NCBI GenBank assembly: GCA_002490525.1
Contig: DKUE01000016.1
Span: 1 to 6,762, forward strand
From: Ruminococcaceae bacterium UBA7212
Lineage (GTDB): Bacteria; Bacillota; Clostridia; Oscillospirales; Acutalibacteraceae
DNA length: 6,762 nucleotides
Direction of reading: 5' to 3'
Part shown: positions 6,556 to 6,762 of the stretch, in pieces
Layout: each line of letters opens with the position of its first letter
How positions within the stretch are numbered: the first letter of the stretch is position 1
Program-made: the position numbers and the translations under genes
Notes under the pieces: model-generated
What the model was told of the DNA's origin: nothing
The model's database searches: none
What the model saw: only the letters and a program-made list of their open reading frames with translations

Positions 6556-6649
6556 CTTGGTATAAGAACCGTATTGAATTGCGCCCCCATATAAGTTTAA
6601 AAAGGCAGGGAGCTGTTCGAAACCACTGATTTTATTTTAGGGGGATATT

Positions 6650-6762
6650 ATGCGAATCGCAATATGTGATGATTTAACAGAGTGCAGACTGTCGGTGAAG
6701 TGCTATGCGGGAGCATATTTCAAACTGCATCATATAGAATACAGTATTGACGAATTTAAAAC
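6650..6762 (+). CDS. Response regulator, N-terminal part only
   Basis: The window ends inside this gene after 37 codons. The start MRIAICDD is the opening of a receiver domain, with the acidic pair Asp7-Asp8 that binds magnesium; the phospho-acceptor and output domain lie outside. The opening closely resembles AgrA/LytTR-type regulators, so a LytTR output domain is likely but not seen. AGGGGG (6639-6644) stands 5 nt before ATG; the same TTAGGGGG sequence precedes the other response regulator. Three cysteines occur in the first 18 residues. It diverges from the DUF4304 gene across a 231-nt promoter region. A partner kinase, if present, would follow downstream. Confidence 0.8.
   Translation, partial: MRIAICDDLTECRLSVKCYAGAYFKLHHIEYSIDEFK

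Noticed and set aside
6556..6649. Riboswitch or leader peptide in the 88-nt leader of the second regulator
   Set aside because: Only 3-4 bp stems and no short ORF with a ribosome binding site were found.
1..6762. CRISPR array, insertion sequence or tRNA gene
   Set aside because: No regularly spaced repeats, transposase-like protein or cloverleaf sequence was seen on either strand.

Overview
The window looks like a chromosomal segment from a Gram-positive Clostridia-type bacterium, possibly Oscillospiraceae/Ruminococcaceae-like. The reasons are an AgrC-like GHKL kinase paired with a LytTR regulator, strong AGGAGG-type ribosome binding sites, SigA-type promoters (TTGATT-17-TACAAT, TTGACA-17-TATAGT), TTG and GTG start codons, a membrane-anchored GH30 glycosidase and a Clostridia-like YebC. 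GC content is moderate (by eye a little under half). Taxonomy is inferred from gene content only; no rRNA or tRNA gene was seen.

Layout from left to right: (1) 1-255 has no gene; it holds nested inverted repeats (10-126) and a strong hairpin terminator (155-203) that ends the next operon. (2) 2340 down to 256 on the minus strand is a two-gene operon: a LytTR response regulator followed 18 nt later by a GHKL sensor kinase that starts with TTG. Its promoter is at 2367-2395. (3) 2471-3208 on the plus strand is yebC, transcribed alone from its own promoter (2411-2439) and closed by a hairpin (3220-3260) with T-tracts on both sides. (4) 3209-3373 is a convergent intergenic stretch with that terminator and a REP-like palindrome. 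(5) 5545 down to 3374 on the minus strand is a membrane-anchored GH30 glycosidase with a C-terminal DUF3298/RsiV-like domain. (6) 6418 down to 5615 on the minus strand is a DUF4304 protein with a GTG start, 69 nt upstream of the GH30 gene and possibly co-transcribed with it. (7) 6419-6649 is a divergent promoter region. (8) 6650 to the window end is the first 37 codons of a second response regulator.

Functionally, the left operon is a complete agr/lyt-like signalling pair without a visible peptide gene. YebC is a housekeeping translation-associated factor. The GH30 enzyme probably acts outside the membrane on a beta-linked glycan. The most distinctive item is the fusion of GH30 to a DUF3298-like domain, a type known from RsiV and PdaC envelope proteins. 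I found no CRISPR array, insertion sequence, phage gene or clear new defence system. The window is mostly ordinary chromosome with some unusual domain and promoter features.
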